The notes beneath the pieces were generated by a model that did no database searches, had not been told where the DNA came from, and worked only from the letters and a program-made list of their open reading frames with translations. From assembly GCA_907163375.1 (NCBI GenBank), contig CAJQUW010005232.1, positions 324,501-388,500 on the forward strand: a DNA stretch of 64,000 nucleotides. Direction: 5' to 3'. Both the position numbers and the translations under genes were made by a program. Shown piece by piece: positions 1 through 11,162 of the stretch. Positions within the stretch are counted from its first letter, which is position 1. Each line of letters opens with the position of its first letter. Source of the DNA: Prostheceraeus crozeri. Its lineage: Eukaryota > Platyhelminthes > Polycladida > Euryleptidae.

Positions 1-34
1 TCTCCCATTATCAATTTTCATGCGATACCGAATT

Positions 35-90
35 GGGGGGGGCAGGATTGCAAAATGGGGGGGGGCGGTCGACCCCCCAAGCCCCCCATG
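35..90. other. G/C homopolymer-rich patch
   Basis: Runs of eight and nine G (35-42, 57-65) are followed by two runs of six C (73-78, 82-87) around a GTCGAC palindrome. The runs can pair with each other or form a G-quadruplex. Patches like this often sit at DNA-transposon ends, but I could not define an element. Nothing recognisable lies between here and about 380. Confidence 0.4.
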
Positions 91-384
91 GCTACGTGCC
101 AGGTGTATGATCTCCAGATATCTATGACTAGACTGGCGCAATACAGAGTGTATTATAAGTTTGTATACATTGCATGTACATAGACATCTCCCTTTCATCA
201 CAGATTTTTCAGTTCCATTGGCATTAATGAGAAAACATGCAGAAATGTAGAAATACAGAAATTTTTACATATCAATGTACTAAAAGTCAATTGAACAGAG
301 CATTTCAATTCTCAATTCCAATCTTGTGAATAATGTATCCATGTTGTCCTACATTCGTCATTTTATTCACAAGTTAAGGAAGTG

Positions 385-928
385 AAAGATGATATCTACA
401 CGCAAAAAGTTTTGATGAATGGAAGTGGATCATAAAAACTTATCGGAAAACGGAGAATGTTCACGATTTCATCGAAAAGTGGAAGACAGTTTTTGATTCA
501 CCTGCACCTTCAAGACTAGCAATTTATCACATTCATGATAAGCATTAAGGTCTGGGTGACATAGCTGATCTTCCTCGCTCCGGTCGTTCATTGACTGCTA
601 GGACTAGTCAGAATAAAAACTTTGTTGCACAGTTGTGGCTAGTCCAAAAAATCGACCCGTCGATGCAGTAAGGAGCAAGGAAGTTCCCATGCGAATGTCC
701 ATCGCACTTTGAAGGAGCTCAGTTTTAATGCATGCCGGACGCGTTTAGTTCATAAATTTATCTCAGACGACTTTGAACGACGCTTGCACTATTGTGAGAT
801 TTTTCTTAGCCAATGTGAAGAGTGCGACCTATCTGATTGCATCGTTTGGACTGACGAGCCATGTTCAAACTCTACGGACATGTTAATCGTCACAATTGTG
901 TGAATCAGTATGACGAAAATTATTTGTA
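385..928 (+). pseudogene. Fossil DUF4817/mariner-like transposase
   Basis: Broken reading frames recall transposases with an N-terminal DUF4817 helix-turn-helix followed by a DDE domain. About 415-545 reads as the HTH (FDEWKWIIKTYRK, then VHDFIEKWKTVFDSP). A linker ending in PRSGRSLTART follows. About 640-900 reads as the second DNA-binding/DDE part (SIHRTLKELSFNACRTRLVHK, then ERRLHYCEIFL and IVWTDEP). After a frameshift it continues FKLYGHVNRHNCV to about 925. The D in WTDE is probably the first catalytic Asp. Later catalytic motifs are missing, and stops plus at least three frameshifts make it inactive. Related fragments lie at 51858-52205 and 63109-63366. No terminal inverted repeats were found. 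Confidence 0.7.
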
Positions 929-1220
929 AATAAAGACATTATTGACTTAAATCTCTTGTCTTATCTAATCAAAGAACAATTTTCTTATTCTCGTTACTGA
1001 TAAAGAATTACGATAACTGCAATGAACTAAACCCCAGATAGTTGAGCAATCACAAGCGACTGCATGATGCAATGAATTGTACACATTTACATTCGACTGC
1101 TACTATAGCTCTATCCAAATCAAGGAAAGACTGTCATTAAGTTACCTATGAAGCAGCATGCTGTCAATGATAAAACGACAGAAATCTATGGAGAAAAGGA
1201 AAAGTCTGTGAATACGTGCA
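929..1220. other. No recognisable feature
   Basis: AT-rich sequence without coding signal or obvious repeat structure. Confidence 0.5.
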
Positions 1221-1221
1221 A

Positions 1222-2000
1222 TGTTATGTTTATATGCCTATTTAGAGGTCAGCAATGATCCAACTGGAGGTCGCGTAAGCGACCCACAGTTGGATCATTG
1301 ATGACCGAGAAATAGGCATATATAATTACATTGTTCAGGTTATGTATGGTACTATACAGAACTATGCCCAGTGTGATGCATCATGGACGCTTAGATATAT
1401 GAAGCATCATATTTCATTTCATTTCATTTTATTCTGCGTCAATTAAGACAATATATTATGTAGCTTATGTGTGCTTCATATATCTAGGCGTCCATGGATG
1501 TATCAGAGTTATCGGTAAAATTTTATAGAGGTTCAATTGATAAATCTATGACCACTTTTTTCATCATTGTTGACCGCTTATTAGCAAATAGTACCATAGA
1601 TAGTCTGAACAATGTATTAGTTATTTACGCAACTAGTGCAAAATATACATCTTTATTGCTTTCTTCGAGGTCAACATATCTATGCACGAGACCGAAGGGC
1701 GAGGGCATAGAATGTTGATCGAGGAGAAAGCAAAGGATGCATATCTTTGCACGAGTTGTGTAGGTAATTTTATTTTTCACCGATATCATGACCATTATGA
1801 CTAATCTAATTCTATGGTGTTTGATGAGTTAATTAATAAGCGGGTTTTATATGATTCAATCGCATATATCTATATAGAAATCTATAATTCAACCATTGTA
1901 ATAATGAAAATATCACTGCACGCCCGCGCAGTAATCTGCATTACAGGTAAAATAAAGTGACAGGATATCTACATTATACACACGGTGAAAAATAAACAAA
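1222..2000. repeat. Foldback-rich dispersed repeat, copy 1
   Basis: The left part (about 1235-1590) recurs inverted at 9395-9720. The right part (about 1590-2000) recurs inverted at 53735-54110. It contains two palindromes. One spans 1222-1345 with apex GGTCGCGTAAGCGACC at 1269-1284. The other spans about 1618-1772 with apex ACCGAAGGG near 1691. A short ATTTC tandem run lies near 1410-1430. Multiple copies and foldback structure fit a non-autonomous DNA element. No coding capacity is visible. Confidence 0.7.
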
Positions 2001-2004
2001 CTTA

Positions 2005-2800
2005 TGATTCACTCTGTACTTTACGCATGAGCTAAACATATGCATCAGATTATTGGTTTCCAATATTTCAAAGAAATTTGCCACTGGGAACAATTTTAGT
2101 CTACTGCGAGTATACTCGAGTATACTGCGAGTGAACATGTTAAATACTGTTTCAAATCCATAGAAAAAATCAATGTCGGTTAGCTTTCCTGGATTGGAGG
2201 CAAATTATTAACAATGACAAAGGCATAGATAGCTTTGAAGACAACTGGAACAGGAGCAACATGGAAAATTATGAAAGCCTTCCATAAGATATCTACAAAT
2301 ATTTTATTGAAAGCGATGATTTTAAAGAAATTGGTCCATGTAGATCTCCCTAGGGATTAGGAAATTTCTCAGCTGCACCATTTCCACGTCTATTTCAGGT
2401 ATTTCCAGATCGACTTCAGATCTTTTCATATGAAATTCAGATGTTTCCAATGGAAGCCGAAATTGAATTGAAAAGATCCAAATTCGATTTGAAGATTTCT
2501 GAAACAGACATAGAAAAGGTATATCTAGCTGATGATTTATATGGTTACCAACGATAACTCGTGATGACAATTAATTTCTTAACTATTGCAAAATACAGAT
2601 ATCGCCACATGAACATCGGACACCTTGTAGTGAGTTCCACATTTCAAACTATGTTAATGTTATTTTAATATTATCTAAAGTTTTGATTAAATTTCATAGC
2701 CATCCTTATCCCTGGAAAACCGGGGTAGTTTAACAAAACATAATGAAAATGGAAGTTTGCTCCCTCTGTTTTTATGCCTCAAAATAAAAATTAAAAATAT
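2005..2800. other. No recognisable feature
   Basis: AT-rich. The short reading frames here have no recognisable motifs. The right end grades into the 3' flank of the Penelope-like element. Confidence 0.4.
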
Positions 2801-2810
2801 CTGATTTCTT

Positions 2811-2850
2811 CAGCGGACGTTTCGGGTCCAGACCCTTTATCAACGCAAGA
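2811..2850 (-). ncRNA. Decayed hammerhead ribozyme motif, Penelope 3' region
   Basis: Read on the minus strand: stem I 5' side ...TTGCG, box I TTGATAA, stem II GGGTC/GACCC with a two-base loop, then GAAAC-GTC, then CGC closing stem I. This is the order of a type I hammerhead with minimal stem III. Box I differs from CUGAUGA at C3 and G8, so cleavage is unlikely. It lies about 80 nt past the stop codon of the Penelope-like ORF. Hammerhead motifs in Penelope-like terminal repeats are established knowledge. Confidence 0.65.
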
Positions 2851-2931
2851 ATGATGGAATTTACAGAAGAGATGAAAAACGTATTTATACAAAATGAAGA
2901 GAACAACTCTATGCAGCGCAACTAAAATGTG

Positions 2932-5562
2932 TCAGCCAAGCGGCAATTCATGTCGTCGATTAAGGCTCGGAGACCTAGCCTGAATCAACCTCGCTTCCCA
3001 CAACGCACATTCAACACTGTCATACGTACACTTCAAGATATCGACCGTAAAATCATCAGCACTCGCACAATTACAATCGCTAAGGACATGCGCACTCAAG
3101 GCACTCTTAACATCTCCATTATTTATACTGCGGCAATGTTCTTGATAGCGAATTTTGAAGTTTCTAGATGATTTACCTATATAAATACAGTTACATATTT
3201 TACATTTGAATTCATACACAATATTCTTAATGTTACATTTGTATTTATCTGGCAAAATATTACAGTATTTACAGTTATCGTGCTTATTTACTTTTTTATT
3301 AGTGAAACAATCTTTTAGCTTTTTACTGTTTCTATTTACCAATCGGATGTTCAAGTTATATTTATTGATTAATGAGTTGATTTTTCTATTCGTTTTGTCG
3401 TTGAGGTAAGGGAGAAATAAATTGGCATCATACTTTTTATCCAAACGGGTCTTTCTACGTTTACGTTTATTTTTTATATCACGTTTTCTATATCCATTTT
3501 TCTTTAATTTTTCATTTATCTTAGTTAGAGCCTCATTCTTTAGTAAATCAGTTTTACATCTATTTTCTACCATATTCAAAGTATTAGTAATGAAATTATG
3601 TTTTATATGGCTAGGAATCCAACTGTCCCTATTTAACAAATTGTCAGACTTTATGTCCTTGGTGTAGTATTTATAATACAATATTTTTTTTTCTATCCAA
3701 ATACTTATGTCAAGAAAATTTAGTTCAACTTCAGGTACTTCTATTGTAAACTGGATATTCTGGTTAACTTTATTAAAAACTTCGAGAATCTTATCAAAAT
3801 CATTGCCTTCTTTTGGCAATGGTCCTATGATGATGTCGTCAATGTATCTTTTGTAGATACTTGGAATAATCTTACATTTAGTTTTTAAATTATCTAAAGC
3901 GATTTCTTCAATGTGATTCATAAATATGATAGCCAAAGGAGGAGCAAAATGTGTGCCCATTGGGACCCCAGAAATTTGACGGTAAACTTTATCATGAAAT
4001 CTTATTTCGTAGTTATACGATACGAATTTTAAACATTTTGTAAATTCTTCCACTGTTATATTAAAGTTGTCTATATTAGCCCAATACTTTTTAGCAAAGT
4101 CTTCTGCTATTTTGATGGCCAAGCTAATTGGTATGCTCGGATACAAACTGATGACGTCTAAAGAAATAAAAATGGCGTCATTTTTAATATCTAAGTCATT
4201 CAATTCTTTAATTAAGTCCATGGTATTGCTTAAATGGGCTGGAACATATTTTACTAAGTTGTTTAATATTTTGGAACATAACCAATCTACTTTTTCTGTG
4301 GGTGTGTTTTTGGTTGAGGCTATTGGTCTTAGAGGAAAATTCCCATTGACCTTTTCTTTATAATAAATAATTAATAATTTAATAAAGGTTTTAAATGAAG
4401 CTGGTTCAGAACTAGTTGTATGTAATCTTTCAAGTTGAGATCTAGAAAGTTTATCTTTAAAAATGGAGTTTATGATTTTATTTGCCTGACGTTCTATGCT
4501 GTCATTTTTTGATTTTGTTAGGAGTTTATAACAATTTTCGTCCTTTAATATTTCTTCTGTTATTTCCCTATGCTTTTCTTCCATAGTAATGCATAGGCGT
4601 TTTGATTTATCCGTAGGAGCTATGGTGATATTTTCTTGTTTCATCCACGACTTAGTTTGTTTTATTTGGTTATTGAATCTTTTGTATTGTTTATCTTTAT
4701 TTTTTACATCTAACGTCTCTTTTTCCATTATGTTTAGTACTTCGTTATTAAACATATGCATTTTCAGTTCAGTTTCTCTGTCCATATTTTTAGGGAAATT
4801 TACCGTATTACGATCAAAAGGAATGTTTATACGGTTGTGATCATTACCAGTACTGTAAGCATAATTACATCGCATTTTATACATACACTTATCTAGTTGT
4901 AAGCTAACATTTTCCATAAAATCTTTATTTAAAACCGGGGGAGTGCGAAAATTAGGTCCGAGACCCAAAATCCTACTACAGTATGGTGGGATAGGTTTGT
5001 CTGTGATATTAATAAAATTGCGGATCTCACCACAATCAACCACATCATTACTATTATAAGAACTATTACTGGTTGCGCTACATAGATACTCATCTGTGTA
5101 TGGAAAAGGAAAATGTGGTCTCCAGTCTTGAAGGTAGTTCTTTACGGGGTAGACTTCTTTCGTATTGACCAGTAAATTCCACTTTCTAGTATGAGATCTC
5201 AATTTCTCTTCTGAGATCCTACGCATGTCTCCCTTGAGTAGAGAAATAAACTCAGATAGGGAGTCACCGCTCAGTCTCCTGCATAGTTTCAAATATTCAT
5301 ATCCCCTTTGTTGATCGATCACTACCAGCTTGTCTTTTAATTGTTGCACGTCATATTTAGCAATCTCTTTCTGAAGGCTCACAACTTTTCTGTTGGTCGC
5401 TGGTCGTTGTTGAAGATCTATTGGGATGCTTATCATGTTTTTGATGAACTTCGGGACCACTCCATTTTTCAAACACGTTTCCACAAATGTAATATCTGAG
5501 CAGGTACGCACATATACAAAACAAAAACATACATACACAAAACATATAACAAAACATAGCAT
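2932..5562 (-). CDS. Penelope-like reverse transcriptase with GIY-YIG domain
   Basis: Uninterrupted frame of 876 codons from the first ATG; the open frame extends five codons upstream to a TTG. It encodes the single protein of a Penelope-like retroelement. The N-terminal region has a hydrophobic start, then TFVETCLKNGVVPKFIK, a pattern seen before the RT core. The RT core has FISLDVISLYPSIP, then SGVPMGTHFAPPLA, and the catalytic YIDD box near residue 573. The C-terminal GIY-YIG nuclease has VYEFKCKICNCIYIGKS near 782-798, then KIRYQEH, a Glu (WEARLIQ) near 856 and an Asn near 868. A Cys-rich stretch (CKYCNIL) precedes it. All key residues I can see are present and there is no internal stop, so the copy may be recent or active. 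The hydrophobic N-terminus may not be translated; a later start is possible. Confidence 0.9.
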   Translation of the reverse strand: MLCFVICFVYVCFCFVYVRTCSDITFVETCLKNGVVPKFIKNMISIPIDLQQRPATNRKVVSLQKEIAKYDVQQLKDKLVVIDQQRGYEYLKLCRRLSGDSLSEFISLLKGDMRRISEEKLRSHTRKWNLLVNTKEVYPVKNYLQDWRPHFPFPYTDEYLCSATSNSSYNSNDVVDCGEIRNFINITDKPIPPYCSRILGLGPNFRTPPVLNKDFMENVSLQLDKCMYKMRCNYAYSTGNDHNRINIPFDRNTVNFPKNMDRETELKMHMFNNEVLNIMEKETLDVKNKDKQYKRFNNQIKQTKSWMKQENITIAPTDKSKRLCITMEEKHREITEEILKDENCYKLLTKSKNDSIERQANKIINSIFKDKLSRSQLERLHTTSSEPASFKTFIKLLIIYYKEKVNGNFPLRPIASTKNTPTEKVDWLCSKILNNLVKYVPAHLSNTMDLIKELNDLDIKNDAIFISLDVISLYPSIPISLAIKIAEDFAKKYWANIDNFNITVEEFTKCLKFVSYNYEIRFHDKVYRQISGVPMGTHFAPPLAIIFMNHIEEIALDNLKTKCKIIPSIYKRYIDDIIIGPLPKEGNDFDKILEVFNKVNQNIQFTIEVPEVELNFLDISIWIEKKILYYKYYTKDIKSDNLLNRDSWIPSHIKHNFITNTLNMVENRCKTDLLKNEALTKINEKLKKNGYRKRDIKNKRKRRKTRLDKKYDANLFLPYLNDKTNRKINSLINKYNLNIRLVNRNSKKLKDCFTNKKVNKHDNCKYCNILPDKYKCNIKNIVYEFKCKICNCIYIGKSSRNFKIRYQEHCRSINNGDVKSALSAHVLSDCNCASADDFTVDILKCTYDSVECALWEARLIQARSPSLNRRHELPLG

Positions 5563-5599
5563 TTTTGTGTAATCCAAAAACTAATAATTTCTTGCAGTG

Positions 5600-5646
5600 A
5601 CCCAGGGACTACTAAGATATCTACATAGATCACCTAGTAGCCCCTG
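5600..5646. repeat. Short inverted repeat upstream of Penelope ORF
   Basis: CCAGGGACTACTAAG pairs with CTAGTAGCCCCTGG across a short loop containing GATATCTAC. It lies 20-80 nt upstream of the Penelope-like ORF (minus strand) and may belong to its 5' region. No function can be assigned. Confidence 0.4.
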
Positions 5647-5649
5647 GAT

Positions 5650-6378
5650 GAGCTCACACAGGGTACGTAGGTGAGTAATACAAGCATGGAAGTTTGTAAT
5701 TATATAACTCTAATTCTATAACTCTATAACTCTACATAACTCTAATTTTATTACTCTATATATAACTCTGCGTATAAGACTCAAAGTCGGTAATTAGCTT
5801 AAAAATTCACAAATTCAGAATTCGAAATTCAACGTTGTGTCATCAGGCTACTGAATGGTCAGCATCTTCGGGTTTATATTTTTGAATACGAACGGAAAGC
5901 AGCAACTCTGAACGGCGAAATGCTTTCTATCATACTGCTGTTATCAACCAGTACTCAAAATGTTTGTCGCAAAGAGGCAACAGCGGTTGCGAAGTTGAGA
6001 AAGAGTCACAATTCAGTGCTTGTGGTGCACCGAACCTGAATCTCTTTTCTCCATATACACGTCTATGCAGTTAGGACGGTGACCTGCGATTTTCTTGAAC
6101 AATTGCTTAAGACATGAAATAATGAAAAATTATGCACTTAAGTGAAAATAAGGCATTAATAAAGCCATATCATGATGAATAATGAGCGTGATTACTGATC
6201 ACAAGAATATATACTGATCAAATATCTCGAGAATATCTGTCAAAATACTAATTTTTTATAGACTTTTAAACAGAGTAGGAAAATACAAAATGTAACCAAA
6301 TTGATTTAAATATTTTGCATAATAATTTAGATGTATGTACTCATAAAAATCATACAATCATATAAGCAATGCAAAATG
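5650..6378. other. No recognisable gene; possible Penelope 5' flank
   Basis: Contains a short tandem stretch of TATAACTCTA-like units near 5700-5770. No copy of the 3' hammerhead motif was found here, so a Penelope terminal repeat on this side is not supported. Confidence 0.4.
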
Positions 6379-6393
6379 AATTATAACTAATGT

Positions 6394-6764
6394 ATGCAAT
6401 AGCAGAAGGCGGGAGGACCATGATTCCGATGATAGCAATAGAAAAAACCTCTCCCGAGTGAAAATTACTGCCGATGTATGACTATATAAAATTCAATAAA
6501 ATACAATTGTGCCGACGTTTCGCGTCGGCTTAGTCGTGTTGAAAGATTGATTTACAAAACTCTAATTCTCGTTGCAACAGTCTACAACTAGAGTTTACAA
6601 TTAGAGTTTTGTAAATCACTCTTTCATTATCTGTGCTAGTTCTGCCACGACTAAGCGTCTGGACGCGAAACGTCGGCACAATTGTATTTTATTGAATTTT
6701 ATATATAGTCATATATCGGCAGTCATTTTCACTCGGGAGAGGTTTTTTCTATTGCTATCATCGG
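6394..6764. mobile_element. Palindromic hammerhead-like element A
   Basis: Inverted arms run from 6426 to 6764 with the centre near 6595. The element is flanked by the 15-bp direct repeat AATTATAACTAATGT at 6379-6393 and 6765-6779. The left side carries a 32-nt extension (6394-6425) absent from the right arm. Both arms hold a hammerhead-like motif pointing outward: in the right arm stem II is GCGTC/GACGC, then GAAAC and GTC at 6672-6674, with TGCC/GGCA closing stem I. Box I is CGACTAA rather than CUGAUGA, so it is probably not catalytic. No coding capacity. Confidence 0.8.
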
Positions 6765-6779
6765 AATTATAACTAATGT

Positions 6780-8880
6780 TTTACGGAAGTGCAAAAGTGA
6801 TTATTTATCATGCTACAGCTCATGCATAATAAATTCAAATCAAATTCGTACAAAAAATATTGTAGCAGGTATAAAAGTTAACAAATTTTAGATTATTGCT
6901 TTACTCAAATCAAAAACGTGGTATGCGTGTATGTTAAATAAGTTTAGATTGATCTTAGGTCTTACCTGTCATTTCATGCTGCAGTTACCCGGTGAGCGCT
7001 TCGAGTCCAATAGATAGGACTGCGGCTTTATGTGCCAGTTGATGCTGTTTTCGCAAATAAATCATTGAATAATCCTTCAAAATTGCTTGCTCGAACAAGG
7101 GGTCAGACATGCCTTAGTTGTCATTCAATTTACATAAAGAGAAATGCAATAAAAGTAGAAATTCAAATCTATCCCCCCTTTATGTGTTAACCGTTCCTGT
7201 TAACCTACCCTGTGAGCATAGAGATATTCTGGCATAGTTTAGAAATGGTTAAAGGTGAATTAATCAAGATATGCTGATATCTCGGTCAATTATCATAGTG
7301 AACTGCCCTCGGTCTATCCATTGCATATCAGGGACATCTATGACTACTATAAGATATCTAGGGATGTGTCACGCTAAAGATGCTCAACTCCCATGGCCGT
7401 TGGTTTTGGTAGGCTTGATCATGAAAGGCTGCTAGCTCAAAACTGCAGTGTGCTATACAATTGGCGAAGAGTGAAAATACATGTAATTGTAGAGAGATGT
7501 TTATTTACAGCACATATTCATGTGCGAAAGCAGAAAAAATGACATTTATCTGAAAAATTGGAGAAGAATAATTCGACAATTTATTCATTTTTCTACCTGC
7601 ATTGCTATTTGCATTTAAAGTTAGTTTCAGATTGTAATGTTTGTGATGAAGTCATATTTCTGGTGCCGCAGATCCTTTCATTATTGTGTTACAAAATCTG
7701 AGTACTAAATGGAGCAATAATGCGCAAGCAGTGACACTTGTGCAGGCATCTCAACAGTTTTCCCAGTTTTGAAGCTTGAATTTCAAGATTGAAAGAGCTG
7801 GGATTTTAATTACTCATCTGCAAAAGCTTCTTCGGAAATGTGGAAACAATCCACCATGATTTACGGTATCAACGTACGTGAAATTCATATCATCTTTCAC
7901 AAAGCGCGAGAATGCTTTCATCACTTTCAGAGGGAAAATACTTCATTTCAATTTTACTTCCAAGATATTCTGCCACATTCTCAACATCGGATTACACGTC
8001 TGAACATCAGTAATTGAACTGATTTCATCAGGGGTGGTGTTTCAAGACTTAACGAGAGTGAACAACCGAAAATTCTTTTCACTTTGAAAGATTTGGAGGT
8101 TATCAGATACTGTGGGTTACTTTCTGTAACGTGCCAGCAGGTGGTAGACACAATTCTTGCTTTTCTAATAAAATTGGCTATGCCATTGAACTAGCATTAT
8201 AAATCAAGTAAATAAATACCACAGGAATCACAGAATAGTGACGACCAAGTATGTTCCCATCTAGCATTCCAAATGTTTTACTCTTGACATGAGGATAAGC
8301 ACTTGTGAGGAAGACGTGATAACTTCATCACACAGCCATTCTCAATGGCTTATGAGAGACGATGAGAATGACTTTGATACTCGAAATAAATTGAGAGTAT
8401 TTTACAAATATTTTTATGAATATATTTGTAACTTTGCATTTACTTGACTGTTTTGAAATATAAAATGCACAGCCAAGTCATATTCTCAGATCAGTTGATT
8501 CATTGCAAATTTTCGTGAATCCGGATGCTATGCAGAATCGCACAATATGTTGATTACTTTCAACTTCATTGCAATGTCATGTAACGATCTTATATTATTC
8601 ATTTCTAGGAATCGTTCTCATTTGGCTTTCATTTCATTGACAGAACGGTGACGAAGCTCAGTTGTTGTTGCTGACGTCGATCGAGAATTTAAGTTGTTGA
8701 AGGATGAATAAGATGGAGCTTCTGGAAAAATACAGAGAATAGCATTATGGCTCTTTATGACTGATTCTTCGGATTCCAGTGAGTGTAGAGAGCACTTTCT
8801 GGAGCTCTCAGTTCAGGACAAAATTTTTCAATGGATTATTGTTCCATCTACTCAAACTTTCCATGTTATTGTGGGGGGTG
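6780..8880. other. No recognisable gene
   Basis: AT-rich. A stretch around 7300-7400 shares short similarity, inverted, with about 16035-16090 (GCCATGGGAGTTGAGC), so some of it is old repeat. Confidence 0.4.
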
Positions 8881-8884
8881 GGGG

Positions 8885-9167
8885 CACGATGAAGTATTAT
8901 ACTACGACGTTTCTTATTATTGCTATTATAGCAATGTTAATACGATGTCTACACGACATTGAAAATGTAGAACGAGCGAAGCGAGTTCAGTATAGACGAG
9001 TATTAACACTGCTATTGTTGAATATAGACATCGCGATTATCCATGCAAATTACATTGTTCAGACTATCTATGGCACTATTGTCTGAATCATAGACCAGAA
9101 TTTTAGGCATGATTTCTAGGCGCGAAGCGCCTGGGAAATCATGCCTAGAAATTCTGGTCTATGATTC
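8885..9167. repeat. Two adjacent foldbacks
   Basis: About 8910-9050 folds on itself (TGCTATTATAGCAATGTTAATA against TATTAACACTGCTATTGTTG) and contains GCGAAGC at 8976-8982. 9085-9167 is a near-perfect 83-bp hairpin whose tip is GGCGCGAAGCGCC at 9119-9131. The reading frame across 8757-9086 is low complexity and probably not a gene. Confidence 0.7.
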
Positions 9168-9263
9168 CTATTGTTTCCAACTTACTATGGTAATAAATGC
9201 ATGTACATGGAAGTAATATTTCTATGTTTATGATTCCTAGTTATAGCCTTTCATGATTATCAC

Positions 9264-9307
9264 AAAAAACCTGGCAAGAATTACGACATTCTTGCCAGGG
9301 TTTTTTT
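9264..9307. repeat. Hairpin with A and T flanks
   Basis: CCTGGCAAGAA pairs with TTCTTGCCAGG around an 8-9 nt loop, with A6 before and T7 after. It resembles a bacterial terminator, but the eukaryotic context argues against that. Likely a small foldback. Confidence 0.5.
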
Positions 9308-9394
9308 GCATTATTTCAATAGAAATTTAACCTGGCAACAACGCCTTTTGATTGCAATCATAGCGTGATAAATACTCGTAAGCTGGTAACAATT

Positions 9395-9720
9395 GCTAAT
9401 AAGCGGTCATGAAATGAATATCATAGATTTATCAATTGAACCTCTATAAAATTTTGCCGATAACTCTGATACATCCATGGACACCTAGATATATGAACCA
9501 CACATAAGCTACATAATATATTGTCTTAATTGACGCAGAATAAAATGAAATGAAATGAAATGAAATATGATGCTTCATATATCTAAGCGTCCATGATACA
9601 TCACACTGGGCATAGTTCTGTATAGTACCATAGATAACCTGAACAATGTAATTATATATGCTTACGCGACCTCCAGTTGGATCATTGCTGACCTATAAAT
9701 AGGCATATAAATATAACATT
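9395..9720 (-). repeat. Dispersed repeat, copy inverted to 1235-1590
   Basis: Matches the left part of the repeat at 1222-2000 in reverse orientation, including a GAAAT tandem run near 9546-9566 and the CATATATCTA.GCGTCCATG motifs. The GTCGCGTAAGCGAC apex region is shortened here. Confidence 0.75.
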
Positions 9721-9867
9721 CAAAACAGATCATATCATGAATCAGGCCATAGATTTTCAGAGATATGCACCAAAGATATCCATGAAATGAACATCTTTGG
9801 CATAGAAGTGTAACTCATCAGCGACAATTAGCTGAAAGTGATGGCAAAAAAGTAATGTCAAATATGT

Positions 9868-9974
9868 ATTAGATAGAGAATTTATTTTGAATACTTTAAG
9901 AAGATAAAGCACGAAGACCGAAGGTCTGAGTGCTTTATTTTCTTAAAGTATGAGAATAAAGTACTCTATCTGAT
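9868..9974. repeat. Foldback with GAA apex
   Basis: A 107-bp imperfect palindrome (ATTAGATAGAGAATTTATTTT against its complement) with tip GACCGAAGGTC at 9916-9926. Same apex style as the foldbacks at 1269, 1691 and 9119. Confidence 0.65.
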
Positions 9975-10117
9975 TTAAAGCATGTTTGCCATTTGAAAGC
10001 AGAGCTATATTTTCCTATGGAATATAAAGCAACGGTGATGAAACTATAGCTCAGTTATCCTAGATATAGCTGTTACTTATCGGAAATGGACATAAATATC
10101 CATGCCAATCTATTAAA

Positions 10118-11157
10118 TTGCACAGAGCGCGAATGGATGAACGATCCAAATCTATGTATCTGCCATTCAAATTTCATGGTCGTAGATCCAAGCATTTCAT
10201 CACTTCAAATTCGGAAACTTACTTCTACTTACCAGCAACAAGCGATTTAGTAATCATGGAAGAGTCCCCTGCTTTTCTTGGCAATTTAACTTGCTTTCCA
10301 AATGGTATATATGGAAGCACATCACAAATTGATGCATATGCCCAGGAATCAATGATGGGCTTTCTTAACAATGACGATGTGGATCTTGATGACTTTCTCG
10401 ATATTGAACAAACATCTTCAAACGCTAATTATTCGTCTACAGGGAGTAGCCGTCAAACCATGCCTGATCCTTCAATTACTCCAACTTCCTCCCAAAGATT
10501 TGTCGCCCCTATATCTGATGCAACTACTCAAGAGCTAAATCATTCTGTTGTTCCCAAAAAAACACTATCGAGGGATACTTGGGCCCATAATGCCTTGAAA
10601 GAATGGCAAGCTCATCGTACCGTACAACCAGGGCTGAGGAGGCCCTTGACAAGGAGTTGATTTTGTGGACAGATAGTGAGTTGAACTATTGGATACCCAA
10701 ATTCATTTATGAAATTCGCAAGAAAAATGGTTTGCGTTATCCAGCGAATTCTCTGGTGTCGATCATGTCTGGGCTTTAGCATAAGATCAATCAAATGGAT
10801 TCAAAAAAGTCGATCAATTTTTTTCGCAAAGAATGCTTCAAAAACGTAATGGAAGCTCCAGATGCCAATATGAAGATTTCTTCTCAGGGTGGAATTGGCA
10901 TTCACACAAAAAGCGCTGAAGCTTTAAGCCGTGATGAAGAAGAGTTGCTTTGGAATTCCTCCCAACTGGGCTATGAAAATCCAACACAATAACTGAACAC
11001 TCTGTTTTTTTTAAACGGATTGCATTTTGCGATTCGTGGCGGGGAAGAACACCAAGCACTTCAAATCACGCAATTCGAATTCATTACTAAACCTGGTGAA
11101 CTCCGAAAAGTTGTTTATAAGGAAGGCACTACCAAAACCTACTCAGGTGGCCACAGA
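10118..11157 (+). pseudogene. Crypton tyrosine-recombinase fossil
   Basis: Broken frames resemble the DUF3504/Crypton recombinase family, from which vertebrate genes such as KIAA1958, QRICH1 and ZMYM2 derive. 10118-10615 encodes an acidic, Ser/Thr-rich leader ending near TWAHNALKEWQAHR. A frameshift follows. It continues ALDKELILWTDSELNYWIPK and NGLRYPANSLVSIMSGL, a stop (TAG), then SINFFRKECFKNVMEAPDAN and EALSRDEEELLWNSSQLGY. After a second stop comes LHFAIRGGEEHQAL, whose Arg matches the first catalytic Arg of the recombinase. The coding similarity ends near 11155, where the LINE begins, so the rest of the catalytic tetrad is lost. Inactive. Confidence 0.7.
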
Positions 11158-11162
11158 GCTTT

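Noticed and set aside
5825..5850. CTGATGA on the minus strand upstream of the Penelope ORF as a 5' hammerhead
   Set aside because: No usable stem II and no GAAA follow; it reads GAATTTC.
9264..9307. Rho-independent terminator
   Set aside because: The shape fits, but the window is animal DNA full of foldbacks and no bacterial gene precedes it.
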